Shown here: positions 12,891 to 26,345 of the stretch, one piece after another | Layout of the letters: every line of letters starts with the position of its first letter | Numbering within the stretch: the stretch's first letter is position 1 | Origin: Carnegiea gigantea | Lineage: Eukaryota; Streptophyta; Magnoliopsida; Caryophyllales; Cactaceae | Assembly: GCA_029747015.1 (NCBI GenBank) | Contig: JAKOGI010000143.1 | Location: 882,001 to 946,000 of the forward strand | Length of the DNA: 64,000 nucleotides | Direction: 5' to 3' | Notes under the pieces: model-generated | Seen by the model: the letters and a program-made list of their open reading frames with translations, nothing else | What the model was told of the DNA's origin: nothing | The model's database searches: none | Program-made: the position numbers and the translations under genes

Positions 12891-13668
12891 GAAGGAAGCA
12901 AAAAGAGACTAGTTTTTAAACCTCTTAGTACCCAAGTAAAAATCCAACTTGGGTAATTAAAATTTTCAAAGGAATACCATTTAACATCATTTTTTTTATT
13001 GATTTAAAAAGAAACGGAAAACCTAAAATTTTAATAATAGTTAAAATGGGCCTTTTTTGTGGATGGAGGAAGTAATAGGGTGACTAAATGCAAAGGTAAT
13101 ATTTAATTGAATGCAAACAGCTTTGTAATATAAATAAGTTTATAATTGTGTCTTTATTATTTTATTTGGTTATCAAAGAGTATTGCAAATACCACCTATC
13201 TTGTAATTATGATTACCACAAACTATATAATTAATGATTACATTACAAAATTAATAATATTACATTACATTACAGTCAACCAACATCACAAAAGGGTAGC
13301 TGATTGATGAAGATCTCATGGATCACAATATATTTAGCATAATTCAGATGAAATTATTCAAAAACAAAACAATTATATGATCAAAGAATAAAGCTATGTC
13401 TTCTATAACTCTCCTCAATCGAACATCCCCTCCCTCCACAAAAAAACAAAAAAAACAAAAAACAAACAGAATATGAACATTTGTGACTTCTTGTCTCTTC
13501 TAACGACTCTACTATAAATTTATACTAACCAAAGCAAGGAAAAAAAGAAAAGAAAAGAAAAGAAAAGAAGGCTCAACAAAGTAAAAGCATCAACACATAA
13601 AACAACTTTGCACAAATGCTTCCCCCATTTAATTATAATTTGTGCCCTCTCACTGCTGTTGCATGCCA
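12891..13668. other. 3' flank of the WRKY gene
   Basis: AT-rich sequence that must contain the WRKY 3' UTR near its right end. Several TTTATT (minus-strand AATAAA) signals exist, but I cannot choose a cleavage site. Confidence 0.4.
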
Positions 13669-16600
13669 CTAGCTACTTGAATTGACTTTATTGCCACTCG
13701 TGGCACCACCACCACCATTAGGGGAGTTCACAGGGGCATTATTGGCAACATTGTTTTCGCCTGGCCGAGCCCCGCCACCGATGATGGACGAGATGGCGGC
13801 AGCAAGTGCGGCGGTGAAGTTGGGGTCGGAGGTGATGGCGGCGGTGGCAGCACTGAGAGTGTCAGCAAACGCAGCGTTTTGATTAGGTAGTTGCAAATGC
13901 GCGGCGTCCAACCCTTGTGAGCAGGCAGAGGAGGATGAGGTATGTAGGCCAGAGAATTTTGATTGGTTGCTATTAGTAGTATTGTTTAAGACTTGGCCAA
14001 ATATTTGGGGCAATGAGGCCATAAAGTTGGAGGGCACTTGCCCATTTGGTGTGGGGAAGGGGAATTGGAAGGGGGCAGTTTGTTGCGGTACATGGGGTGC
14101 CCTTTGGAGTTGGAGTGGGTTTGGTGAATGGGTCAAGTCTAGGGTAACTGTTGGGAAGGGGGCTGAGGCTGATATTGTGGCCATGCTTGATGAGCAGGGG
14201 AGGATTGTCCTTGCTAGAAAATTAGGGTTCATTAGTGCATCACCACTAGGCATTGATCCCGAGAGGAGCATGCTAGCGGCCGCTGCTGTGGTTGAGGCCA
14301 TCGCCATGGCCGCTGGTGGTAGTGGGTGGTTGTGATTACCCTCGTAGGTTGTAATTAGTATTGATCTGTCCTCTGCACATCTTTGAACCTGTAAAAATAT
14401 TTTCAAGATGGTTAATCATCAAGTTTAATTCACAATTGTTACTAATTATATGCAATGTCATTGAGCCAAGCAAGATAATCATTTATTAATTTGGAATTGA
14501 GGTTATTTTGTCTTATTTGAAAATGATATAATATGAATCTGGTCAAGTATATAACTATTAGTGATCAGGTATAGTTTTACTATAGCTGCTTCTATGTAAT
14601 GTTAGGATGTCACAAGAGCAAACAAGATGATCATCTAACTTTGGTTTATTTCGCTAGAGGTCCCAAACAAAGGGCAAAACCCTAGGCAATGGTAAAAAGA
14701 ACATACTTGTTTGCGAACAGGACAGCCAACGGCCATTGTGCAACGATAATAAGCTCGAGGGCAAGGGTTACCCTTAGCCATCTTCTGTCCATATTTTCTC
14801 CACTGGCATCCATCACTTATCTACATTCAATCATCAAAACACAACCACTAATTAGCATACATATCATATTTAGCTCATATCCTGCAAATACAACATACTA
14901 ATCAAACAACTAAACAAGATAATGATCAATCAAAATGCATGCATGCATGTGTGTGCTTAATCGTACTAACCATGGGCGCCTCAGACCGAGCTCGAACGGA
15001 GACTCTAGCCTTCCTCATGGTGGCTTCTGCGGCGGCTTGATCAACAGGGCTATTATTACCCTTTGGTAGGTTCAGCTTGGGAGCCTTATTAGGTACCCAC
15101 TCAGCGTCTTCAGGGCTATCTTCTCTTCCATGACTACCACCTCTGCCATGCTCGTACGAGCCATTACCCTCTTTGTTTTGGGGTGAACCATCAAGGGTTC
15201 GCTCATCATCGGATAATGTTTGAGAGTTCATCTCATCGGTGTCATTGTTTGAGCTCGGACCCATGTCTAAGAACTGCCTTGGCACTATGTTCCTCCTTCC
15301 CTCCCCCTTCCCATGAATCACCTACATTTATAGAGCTAATGTTAGAACTTTACTCAAATATCAGGTTACCCACTACTTATAGTTTTAGAATTTCATTACA
15401 ACTTTTAGATGATTAGATCAAATGAATCACACATGACCAATTTGAACATATATATGTAATGGCATACCTCATGTGATTGGGCGCTTTCACCCTTTTTAAG
15501 TTGTTGTTGTTGCATCAAAGATACAAAGTGCACTTGAAGGTTATTGTAGTCGTGGCTCACTTGAGAGAGCATGTTCTTTAACCTCTGGTTTTCGGCATTC
15601 ATTCGCTCTAGCTCGGCTTGAAGTGCTGCTAACTAATCATCCATATACACACATAATACACAATTAAGTTAAGGAAATAGTCGCACAAAAGTGAACCACT
15701 GTAAATAACATTAGTTCAAGTAGACGTCCATGTAAATACCACTTTTACAATCTAAGAGATTTCATTAATTACATCATGGCTTCTTGTTAGAGACCAGCTA
15801 TACGAATTCCGATTCATGATATTTTTTACGATGTAATTAATTACTTACTATAATTTTTCTTCCTGCATACCATACAAAGGAAAATTTTCCTCGAAAATTT
15901 TTTTTCTTCCGAAATCTATTGTGTACATGTGTAGAAGACTATGTTTTGAGAAAATTATTTTTCTCGATCAAATGTATCCCTATTAATTTCTAATTAGCAG
16001 AAGACACTAAGTTTGGGATGTTAATTTCAACTTATTCGTTGACAGTCATGGGTACAAAATTGTGGAGTATTTTGCAAGTTAATATATTATTCAAGTTAAT
16101 GCCTTACTCGTTTATAGTTTTTTTTTTCCTTTCTATTATGAAAAACTAATTTATATAGTTGATACCTCATTTTTGGCTCTCTTGTCCTCTACATCTGAAG
16201 AAGCACTGTCATCTACTGTAGACTGATCGCTTCCCGTGTTTGTCGTGAGGAGATGTAGACCAGTCTGCATCCAGTATCCAAAATCAAATCAATACTAATA
16301 CTAATAAATAAAAAGTACATCTACGTAAATAAATGGGTAGTTCCCACTGGGGGAAAAAAAAAAAGCGACTAGTTTTTACATTAAAAATGGGGCGAAAAAA
16401 TAAATGAGTAGTTTTACCAGACCTTTCAATATAAAAGAAGAGAGAGAGGGTAGTTTTATCATTTTGTCCGAATAATGAATATGGCTCACCTATAAGTCTA
16501 CATGTAGAAAAATTAAGTACTTCATTTGTTTTTGTCAATAATTAATCCTATGGCTTAAACATTTTGCACGAATTTGACTTTATTTTGTGCAATCATATTG

Positions 16601-17994
16601 AAAAAATCATTTATTATTAAAAATATATATATATATATATATATGCGCTAAATAAAATGGGGTTGCATATGAGATTAATTCTTCTCTATGGAAACATAAG
16701 AGATCTCAGATAAGCGCTGTCATTCCCAACCAAAAAACCAAAAAAAAAAAAAAAAGTGTGTTGCAAAGTTGCAATTATTGCAGTAAAGAATAAATTATGT
16801 TAATGATCCAACCGAACTGTACTAAATGTGACAGCTAGTAATGACATCTGTTTGAAAAAATTGCTCTTAATTATTTCATGTAGCACGTAGTTAATACAGT
16901 ATACATGCCCCCCCCCCCCCGGGGGCCCTGCTACGTATTTTTCTTTTCTAATGATGAACAAGCACACTTCGATTATATTCTTTTATTTTTCTTTTCAGGA
17001 ACCATTTCAATTTTATTAATAAATAACTTCCTGACTCCTGTTGACTTATATTAAATTGGAAAAAGGAAATTAACTTCTAATCATAAAGTGATTAAATTTT
17101 TTTTTTAATAGAGTACATGTACGACTCAATTATATTTTTCCTGATAGTCTTCTTAATTAACAAAACGAGTTGTCTGATATAGAAAAAACTTACGACATAT
17201 TTCAAATTTCTTTTAATTAATTTTATTAAAATCATAACATGGTCATCTCACTCAGAGCATAATAAAATAATTCCTGGGGAAAAAAAAAAAAAACCAACCT
17301 CATCCCCACAAAAAAAGGGGGAAAAAAAAGAGAGAGAGAATGATTTTGAGGAAAAGAAAAGAAAATGATATATGGTGCGCGCAGAAGGAGCCAGCTAGAA
17401 GAAATATAGGATCTGAAGTCTGAACGCACTGATTTTTCTCCCAATTTTTTTATTCTCCCATTTTTTCATCTTTCTTTTTCTACACTGAAATTTAGGAAGG
17501 AATATCCAACAGAAGTAGAAGAAAATCCCTAGATCACAAATGAAATTTGACTTAATTAAATGGACCCAGAATTATCTAAAAATGGAAAACAAATGGCTTA
17601 CATTTACATGGAGCAGGTCAGGGGTGGAATCAGGTGCAGCTGGAGCAGGGTGATGATGGTGGTCTCGAGGAGAACCCTCCTCCTTGGCATGATAACTACT
17701 ATGATGAGGTGATGACGTCCTATTTGCACTCTTTTGATCAGAGAAGAAATCAACTTCACCCACTACCACCTTATGGCCAGTCTGATCATCATCATGATGA
17801 TCATGATCATCGTAATCTCGACGGTTGAGATTCATGGGGAAGTCTACACCAGGGAACAGCTGATTGTTACTGCTTCCTCCACCTTTCATGGCGAGGAGAC
17901 TAGCGTGATGATGATGAGGAGGAGGAATACGATGATGGTGATGATGATGATGATGATCAGATTCAAGGGCAAGTCCCCATCCTCTTGTCTCCAT
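13669..17994 (-). CDS. WRKY transcription factor, group IIb (WRKY6/31/42-like)
   Basis: Six exons on the minus strand: 17994-17602, 16264-16166, 15632-15468, 15321-14971, 14820-14707, 14388-13669. All introns are phase 0 with GT-AG ends, giving 613 aa. Order of features: His8 run (residues 14-21), acidic EVDFFSD motif, exon-2/3 junction [10 protein letters not shown] leading a leucine-zipper-like coiled coil with [23 protein letters not shown] motif, [14 protein letters not shown], then the DNA-binding domain. The WRKYGQK heptad is at 343-349, followed by a C363-X5-C369-X23-H393-X-H395 zinc finger. The intron inside the domain (VRKQ|VQR) is the V-type intron typical of groups IIa/IIb. The C-terminus has [18 protein letters not shown] and [16 protein letters not shown]. 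In Arabidopsis, relatives regulate phosphate, senescence and defence genes through W boxes; which ortholog this is cannot be settled here. Fusion across exons is inferred without transcripts, but every junction matches the family. Confidence 0.96.
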
Positions 17995-18009
17995 TCAAAT
18001 AAGAAAGTG

Positions 18010-18016
18010 GGGAAGG

Positions 18017-18056
<40 letters not shown>

Positions 18057-18400
18057 GTCAGAAAGAGGAGGGAAAGAAGGGAGGAAGTCTCTGAAGTCTT
18101 TTAACTGAACAAGGAGCTCGCCTATAAAAAGGGTTTGGAATGTAGACCAAATTATCTCTGATCACAAGTTAATACTTGACTTTCTAGATTAATTAACTAA
18201 AAGAAATACTATTAAAATTAAAATTAAAATTGGGAAAAAAAGACGAAGACGGAAAATGGAAAAATAGAAGACGGAAAGGCAATAATTAAAAAGTGGAATT
18301 TTGACGTCAGAGTATGGGTGAGAGAGAGAAATAGGGGGGGTCTAAAATTGGTCAAAAAGGAGGTCGACTAGGCTGGATCCTTCTTCGAATGCCACCGCCC
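18010..18400 (-). promoter_or_regulatory. WRKY 5' leader and promoter: (GA)n tract, W boxes, TGACGTCA
   Basis: Directly upstream of the WRKY start codon lies a (GA)n run of about 35 bp at 18018-18053 (CT-rich on the sense strand). Further upstream are W-box cores (TTGAC[C/T]): TTGACT on the plus strand at 18176-18181 and TTGACC on the minus strand near 18354. A palindromic TGACGTCA (18302-18309), a bZIP/TGA-type site that itself overlaps a TTGAC core, is also present. Clustered W boxes in a WRKY promoter suggest auto- or cross-regulation, which is common in the family. No clear TATA box was found. Confidence 0.5.
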
Positions 18401-20404
18401 CGTGGGTTCCGGCGCCTTCCACGTGACGCTATTTTATTCAACCATCCCTCCTCGCCACCACCAAACATGTCCGTACTTCTACACTCCTATGTTTTCCAAT
18501 ACGGTATACACTTATACACTACTATACACGCATATCCACCCATTGCTAGTTGCTGCCACTCCCTCTACTGTATTGGATGGTTCAGTCTCGACCTAATAAA
18601 TTCGTCATTCGACTTAAGATATATTCTTTTTAATTGATATTATTGATCAGTATTTATTAATATTTAATTATATTTTTTACTTATAATTTTCACCTTGATC
18701 AATACTTATTAGAACTGATCAGTAATAAGTTGCTTATAATAATTTGAAAAGAATAAGGTTTTAAACCAAATTAATTTCGGGCTAAGTTATGCTCATGTAA
18801 TAAGATTCGATTTAGGTTTAATTTTAAATTTGATTATTTTCAATTTGAGTTGACTTTAATGGAAAATGTTCATATGGGATTTGGTTGGGTCGGTTTAATT
18901 CTGATTTCAGGTCCATTTCAGATTAGTTGGTTTGTGCTTGTCCTATAAAATATTGATTCACATTATTCGATCCAAGTATCGAATATAGATTCAAATTATT
19001 CACCTAGCTTTTTCGTATCAAATTCGGCCTATGTAATGAAACTTTTTAAAAGAATATTATTCAATGCACTAGATTCCATTAATTTGAGACAGAGAGATAA
19101 ATCTTAATAATAATAATAATAACAAAAAATGAAGTTTATTTCCAGACTTTTATAAAAGAAAAAATAAACTATTTTTTTTGGAAATGAACCTATGAAGCTT
19201 TTCTTTGTATCCCCCTTTTCTGTCCCTTTTCAAGTGTGGTTTTGAACGAATGAGAGCAAGGTTAACCCAAGACATTAATTTTGTAAGCGAATTACAATTA
19301 ACAAGTTGCACTTGTTTTGATAATCAATTTTGCGACGAAATTAAAATGACACCGCTAGAGTTTCAATTCTAATTGTCTAATTCAGAGGTGAATTGCATTA
19401 TTTCAAAAATTTAGATTGTAAAATAATAATAATTATTATTATTATTAATGCCGACTACTTTCATGCTTTGCTATGTCTAAAATTAGTGATAATAATTAAT
19501 TAAGTTGATTTACTGATAGTGTTAAGTTGGGAATTATACAAGCAAAGTGGATTATCTATTCATTAAGTTATATAATTTTGACTTCCAGCACTAACAGTAA
19601 TTAAAACTCTTGTCAACAAAAGACGGAGTAACATAACAAAATATCACAAATTAATCGATCTCATTTTTCCTGGAACTTCTCTTGTATAAGATCCATCTTT
19701 ACCGCTTCTTTAGTTATTGATTGTTCTTCTTTTAGATAATTCATGACTTCACATACGTATATACTTGAATAATTCAGAGGTAATTAGTGAATAATTATAT
19801 TCTTAACTTTTTTATTGAATCTGATAATTATTAGAAACAAAATATAGGAACTTGAGTTGACTATATTACTTAACTTTTTCACACTCATATGCTAGCTTGC
19901 TCGTTAATTATAAAAAAATATTTAATCGTTTGACAAAACATTAATTATAGTGCAAAGCCAGCATCGTATTTATAAGAGTGTGTACTCTCACAAGCTATAT
20001 TATCATCATATATTAAAAATTATCTATATGATAAATATACGTTGAAAAAATATATATACTTGGCTAGTGAAAGTACATACTCCTAAATTTATAATATACG
20101 TTATCATTATAGTACCTCAGACATAATATATATTAATAAAATAACAGATGATTAATTAAAAACTGAACAAATTAATTATAACACGAAGGGGCGGGGGGGG
20201 GGAATTGAAATTAAGACAGGTGGAAGAAAAGTGGGGATAGGAGGTGGGACAAAATGTGATTGGAGGGAAGTTGACTGGACTGGGCCCACACCAAGGAAGA
20301 GTGCTGGTGAGGTTGTTGAAGAGAGAGAAAATAGACAACAAAAAGAAAAAAAAAAAAAAATTGGTTGCGAGGAAGAACTGGAGACAAGATACGTACTATA
20401 CTTG
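18401..20404. other. Intergenic region, no gene seen
   Basis: AT-rich with no recognised coding sequence. Short open frames near 18400 have no family features. Confidence 0.5.
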
Positions 20405-20540
20405 CTGATTACAACAACAACTATAACATCTTCTAATATGAGTCCCATTTTTATAATGTTGGAGGAGATTCATATATACAATTTCACTTTTACCGACATC
20501 TATATCCGTAAAGAGGCTAAATTCAAAAGACTCGCTATAC
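20405..20540 (-). mobile_element. RTE-like LINE 3' tail fragment (copy F)
   Basis: It matches the 3' UTR of copies A-E in minus orientation. It has ACAACAACTATAAC at the tail, then GAGTCCCATTTTTATAATG, then a CTTTTACCGACATCTATATC segment and the AAAGAGGCTAAATTCAAAAGAC block. Only the terminal 135 bp is present and it is diverged. Confidence 0.6.
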
Positions 20541-23000
20541 CAGCTGGTTATGTTGGCTGTTTTTGCCTTTTTTATCTTTCTTTTATTTTTTCTTTTCTGT
20601 GTTTGGGGGAGGTGGGACCGAGTCCTATGCTTTGACTTGAAACAAGTTGCAGACGGACATCTATTGCTCCCCTCTGTTGACTAGGCCTGCCACCCACCCT
20701 TCAAAATAGTCTTCCTTTCTTATTTCATTCGCAAAAATAAATGACCACTAATTGCATTGATATGGGGCAATTTATAATGTTGATATTCAACCAACTAATT
20801 CAAATTTGAGAAATAATTGTCTAAGTTAATTTTTTTTTTAAGTTGATATCTACTTATTAAGATAAGACTGCTTATGTAAATATTATTTAAATAAGATTTA
20901 TGATTGAAGCAAAAAAAATTAGCATTTGATGGAATGACTTTAGAGAGTGCCTCATTTCAAATTAGCATTTGATGTACATGGGGACATTTCTAGTCAAAGT
21001 TATAGGTGACATCAAAATATTTTTTTTTAACTTTTTTATCACGACAAATATGTTAGTAATAATCATCATAACTAAATTTTATGTAAATGTATGTAAAGCT
21101 TGAACATATATCAATTCTCTAGTTAACTATTAACATAAAAGTTAATTTAAATAGATTTCTAAACCCCAATTTTTAATACCAATTTTTGTAACGTATATCA
21201 ATTTAAAACTATCTGACACAGATAAAGAAATAACAATAACTCATAAAACTGTACATTACAACATGACATTCAGCATACATATATCAATATAAACTGCTGC
21301 AAACAATATTAAATATGCACTTGGTTTGGAAATAAAAAAGCTCAATTCATAAGATCAAAATTGGCAATTTAATTTAACTTGAAAGTCAAGATGATCTCAT
21401 GAAGAATTTTTCTTGCCGTCAAGCGTCGGTGTAATATGAATCTCCCACTGCTACTTTCAAATCTCGTGGTTGGTTCTCTCGAAAATCAACAGCAGATGGG
21501 CAGATTATTAATTAAAATTCAACAAGAATGCTAGCTGGTCTTAATTTCATGGCTCTTTCTTTAAAATAAAAGGAAAAAAAATCGAGATGAATGTGAGTCT
21601 TCAACAATCATGTAAGTGGTTGGTTTGGAGGTGTCATTATGATGGGAAGATTATGGCCTTGGTTTCAAACAATATGGTCTTTTTACAGGCTAAGATAAGA
21701 TTCAAACAAAGACTTGTGGGGAAGTTGTCAAATACATTGGTTATTTTGAAGTGTTATTCGTGTTATTTCTTGTTTATATATCTCATGTCATTTCATCACA
21801 CAGGCCCAAAGACGAACATGGCCAAGTAAAATCATTCATTGAAAACATACATTATTAAAAAATATTAATTTCGATGTACCATGATCTTACCATTTATGAT
21901 ATTTTCTTTACCATGCATGAAATTGATTTGCCTTTTTTTTTTTATGTTGCTTATCTGAGTCTAGCCAAAAAATTTTAATGTTATACGATGAATGATATAA
22001 CTATTTTAAGTGCGCCCATGAATCTAAACATGTTCAACACTAGCTATGATAAAAACAGACAATTTTACAGTACTGAACATGGTAGCTTTAATTATGGAGA
22101 AAATTTAAATAACTTAATTAGGACACTTAATTTCGATGCAAGTGAATCAAAACAAATACACTTTTTTAACCATGTTAGTCTATGTGTTGAACGTAATTTC
22201 CCCATAGTTGAATAAAACCCTATCCCTTTGATTTGAGAATTAAAAATTAGAGAGGAAAAACATAATCAACCCGCATTAAATAATAGTCAACCCAGCTTCC
22301 CGCAAGTAGTTTTTCTTTCATGTTACGCAAACGATGTTGATCCATTTGGGCAATCTTAATTTCTGCAATTAATGTCGCTGTGAATCTTTTTCTTGGTAGT
22401 CTTTTCAACTTGCATCGATCAGCAATGTTTACTGTGAGTTGATCTGGCAAGTTAGTCGCGTTTATCTGCTAAACCATGGTCCAAATTGATAATCATGGCA
22501 GCGCCAAACAACACGGACAAAATGTCGTTCTAATTTTAAAAAGTAGTGTAAAATCAAAGGGTATGGAATATGTCAGTCATTGTTTTTTTTTTTAAAAAAA
22601 AAAGAATAAAGTGTCTGATCAAGACGTAAATTTTTGTATAGAAATTAAGTGCAAGGTGATCACAGGTACTTTTCTGTTATGTAATTAAAATCAATATATT
22701 ATTTTTAATGTCCCTTATTTTAGAATTATGCATACATTTTCTTAAAATTTTGATCACAAATTTATTAGAGTGTCTTTCTTATCTGCTAAGCCGTTCACGT
22801 ACGTAACTACAAATTAGGGGAAAGGTTAACTCGTAGTTATTTTAGTGTAATCTTTCTAATTTAAGAGTATGAATCAGTAAATCATTAAATTATTTTTGAT
22901 GCTTGGAGTAGTCATTATAATTTGGCATTCGTATATGTATATATGAAGATATTACGTCTTTGATGTATTATTAAAACGATCTCGCCTAAAGCCTACATAC
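20541..23000. other. Intergenic region, no gene seen
   Basis: No supported gene. Open frames at 21587 (80 codons), 21988 (75) and 22247 (67, minus) have no recognised motif and lie in AT-rich DNA, so I do not call them. Confidence 0.5.
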
Positions 23001-23528
23001 AATAACAACTCCCAGTGTGAGTCCCGCTTTCGCGGGGTCGGGGGGTCCAACTGTAGGCAACCTTACCTCTATCGGTATTCCTACCCATAGAGAGGTTGAT
23101 TCTTTAAAACCCACAAAACAGTTTTGAGAAAAATGTTTAAAGAGAAAACGATTGCAAACCAATTATCAAAGAGGAGAAAAGGGTCCGGAGAGCAAATAAA
23201 CAGGGGGCGGAGACATACCTCAACAAATCAGGGGCGCTTGATGCCGTCACATCCCAGAAAAGTACGACCTGCAGACAAGCACACCAAAACCCTACCCGCC
23301 CCACCCCACCGAAGCTACTGCCACCTACGTACGGAGCCGGTCTCCTACAATCAGAGACCTTAATCTTATCCCGCCACAGCCTCCTATCCTGAGCCATGTC
23401 CTCCGTTAGACCGGCAACTCTCAGGTCCTCTCTAACCGCTTCCTCTAGGCTCTTCTTCAGTGTACCCCTCCCTCTCTTTCCACCGGGGGGTCGATCATCT
23501 CACATCTCCGCACTGAGGCGGCGACACT
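23001..23528 (-). mobile_element. RTE-like LINE, 5'-truncated (copy D)
   Basis: A 528-bp 3' fragment with C-terminal ORF remnant (reading MAQDRRLWRDKIK and a KKSLE-like stretch), the shared 3' UTR and an AATAACAAC (TTG-type) tail. It is closest to copy A in sequence. No TSD was found, so flanks may be rearranged or old. Confidence 0.8.
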
Positions 23529-24461
23529 AAGAATAAGAATAAAATGGAATTTGGGAATTTGGTCACTCGGTTCTCATCTTGCTTGCATGGCCACCAAATT
23601 CCAAGCATTTGACGTCCGTTTGTTTGAATTTTATGGACTTTCTTTCCACACACAGCTAGATAGCTACCCAGCGTCTTCCAAAGAAGAAACTTTAAATATC
23701 ACGCACGCCAAAAATAAATGATGTATAAGGTATAATAGAAAATAAGGTGGCTTGATAAGCTTGACCAATGAGAAAAAAGACATTGAACATATTTTTTCCC
23801 GCGTGGAAAATCTTTTCCTTTTTCCTGTCTTTATTTCTTTTTTCTTTTTTTTTTTTGTGGGAGAAGGGGCTAGGTATATAAATATTTGATGTGGAGCTTA
23901 GTCATTTAATTTGCTCGTCCAATTCTGCAAAGCTGTACAACTGTTTATTGTCATTAGAACTTATTGCATCTTTTGACGAGTTGGTCAGTGAACTTTCTAA
24001 CTTTCACATGTATGTTTTGTCTCGATACAATCAACAACAACCGGATCTAGTTTACCTTGATGGTGATAGCAAGCGCCTAATCAACTTTTGTTATCGCGGT
24101 AAAAGGTCCTGCTACACATATTAAGAAATACCTGATTGCTTGAGTTAGGCAAATTTTTATATGCTCCTGAAAGTACATGTATATTTTTAAATATTATGCA
24201 TATATTTTTTTAATGTATATTTTTTATATTTTTTTTGATAATATAAATGTAACTATAAATGGCTCTTGAGATCAAAGTATATGCTCTCTGGGACATAACA
24301 TACTAGTAGTCTTGAGTTTATATGTATGGATTATTATATAGGGCAATTTTATATCTCTTTTTACTACTCTTTATTTTTATAATTCCCTTTTTAAGAAAAA
24401 CCTTTCCCTATTTAAATTGCGCATATATATCATCAAATTTATAAACTCGGACCTATATTAT
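23529..24461. other. Intergenic region, no gene seen
   Basis: No recognised gene. The 77-codon frame at 23891 has no identifiable domain. Confidence 0.5.
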
Positions 24462-25432
24462 GGGCCTGTTCTTTTCGTGGGTAAATTGGGTGGGTAAAAG
24501 GGTGAAGTAGGTTGAAGTAGGTTGAGGTGGGTTAAGGTAGGTTGAAGTTGGTATTTTTTTTTTTTAGGTGGGCTGAAATAGGTTGAAGTGGGTTGATGTA
24601 GGTTGAAGTGGGTTGAAATTGATATATTTTTTATGTGGTGGGTTGAAGTCGGTTAAAATAATGAGAATGTAATTAATGTGTGATAATTTATGAAGTTATC
24701 GAAATTTTGTGGAATTTTTGTTTATTCTTTTTTATTTTATATTTTATATTTTTTATTTTTTGTTTTTATTTTTTTATTTTTTCTTTTTTATTTTTAATTT
24801 TTTGGAATTTTCTGTAGCTTTTTTTGGAATAAAACGAAAAAGATAAAAAACCAAAAATAAATACTAAAAATTAAAAAAATACAAAAATGCAAAAATAAAA
24901 AATAAAAATGAAATATAAAAATTAAAAATTAAAAAATAAAAAATAAAAAATAAAAAATACAAAAAATTAAATACAAAAAATTAAAAATAAAATTTAAAAA
25001 TAAAAAATAAAAAATAAAAATTAAATACAGAAAATAAAAAATAAAATTAAAAAATAAAAAATAAAAAATAAAAAAATAAAAAAATAAATACAAAAAATTA
25101 AGTACAAAAATTTAAAATTTAAAATTTAAAATTTAAAAATTTAAAAATAAAAAAACTAAAAAAATACAAAAATAAAACAATTCTAAAGTACGATAATTTA
25201 CAAAAAAGTAGTATGGTGAACTTTTTGATGTAAGAATGATTAAATCTCATATGATACTTTACAAATTATTAAAATTATGAAGGGGGTGGGTTGAAGTAGG
25301 TTGAGGTAGATTGAAGTGAGTTAAAATTGATATTTTTTTTAAGTGGATTAAAATAAATTGAAATAGATTGAAGTGAGTTAAAATAAGTTAAATTTAGTAA
25401 ATTATAATTGACTCATAAAAAGAACAGACACT
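24462..25432. mobile_element. GGTTGAAGTAG-family inverted-repeat element, long copy with AT-rich core
   Basis: The left end GGGCCTGTTCTTTTCGTGGG and the right end (read inward AGTGTCTGTTCTTTTTATGAG) form an imperfect terminal inverted repeat shared with 2892-3097. Both arms carry tandem GGTTGAAGTAGGTTGAGGT-type repeats. The central 500 bp is T-rich then A-rich (TTTTTATTT followed by AAATAAAAA runs), so the top strand could fold back on itself. No ORF is present. Confidence 0.65.
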
Positions 25433-26148
25433 AATGCCGAATGTAAGTAATGGAAGGGAAAGCAGAATACGCGTCCAATACGACATATATAAGATCATGA
25501 AAATTATAAAAATGTAATTAATAAGGCACACGTAGCCGCCTCCTCGAGGGAACCAAAAAGCAAGTGAAGGGAATGAAGCCGCGATTTTGTGTGATCCAAA
25601 CAAACGGCGCCCAAAGAGAAGAAATTTGATCAAACTTACTTTGAAAAAGTGATGAGCACCCGACCAATACCATCACTCCAAAATACAGATTCAAAAAGGC
25701 CTCTACCATTTATTATTAAAATTTGCTTTACAGCCACAAAAGTTATTAAATCAAGTTTAAAACGTGACGCCTAGCTAGCTAGCTAGCTAGGTAAGCCTTG
25801 AGGTGGTTCTTTGGTTGGTTGTATTACCCTAAAGAAGTTGAATGTTCAGTCCCAAAAAACTCTAATACAAAGAACTTCACCAAAATTTTTGGTTAACACC
25901 GATGTGACGTAATTTAAGTTGTAGTTAAATAACAGTCAATCGACATTTTTGAATTTAACCAAATTAAACAAGATTCAAATCCAATGAATCTCCTTTTTTC
26001 AGAAGAAAAACAATAGAAAATTGGATCGGCCTATTGACTATCATTAATGAATTTGATAAACAACAAATTGAACAAGCACTCGATTCCAAGAAAACGAAAC
26101 GTATACTCAATAAACGTGGGAAAACGAGAAAGATCACAAGAAAAATAT
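25433..26148. other. Intergenic region, no gene seen
   Basis: No gene recognised. A (CTAG)n run lies near 25773-25791. Confidence 0.45.
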
Positions 26149-26345
26149 TGGGTCTTATTTGGCAAACAGCTGTTAGCTGTTTGCAGAAAAATTATTTGAT
26201 GAAATTCACGATTTTTAACAAAGTTGTAAGATAAAAAGATAACTTTCTAAAAGTTCTTTCAAAAAGTACATCAAGTTAGTCTTTTCAAATTAACTTTTTA
26301 GACCCAAAAAAACTCTTTCAACAAAATATTCTACCAAACACCTAA
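26149..26345. mobile_element. GTTAGCTGTT-family MITE, short deleted copy
   Basis: It begins GGGTCTTATTTGGCAAACAG followed by CTGTTAGCTGTT and ends ACCAAACACC. At about 197 bp it is less than half of the intact copy at 7271, so most of the interior is missing. Confidence 0.55.

Noticed and set aside
13682..14335. Plus-strand open frames of 66 and 122 codons
   Set aside because: They are shadows of the last WRKY exon on the minus strand, which has clear family motifs.
17634..18108. Plus-strand frames of 64 and 124 codons rich in Met/Ile and Arg/Glu
   Set aside because: Antisense of WRKY exon 1 (GAT/ATG repeats opposite His codons) and the (GA)n leader.
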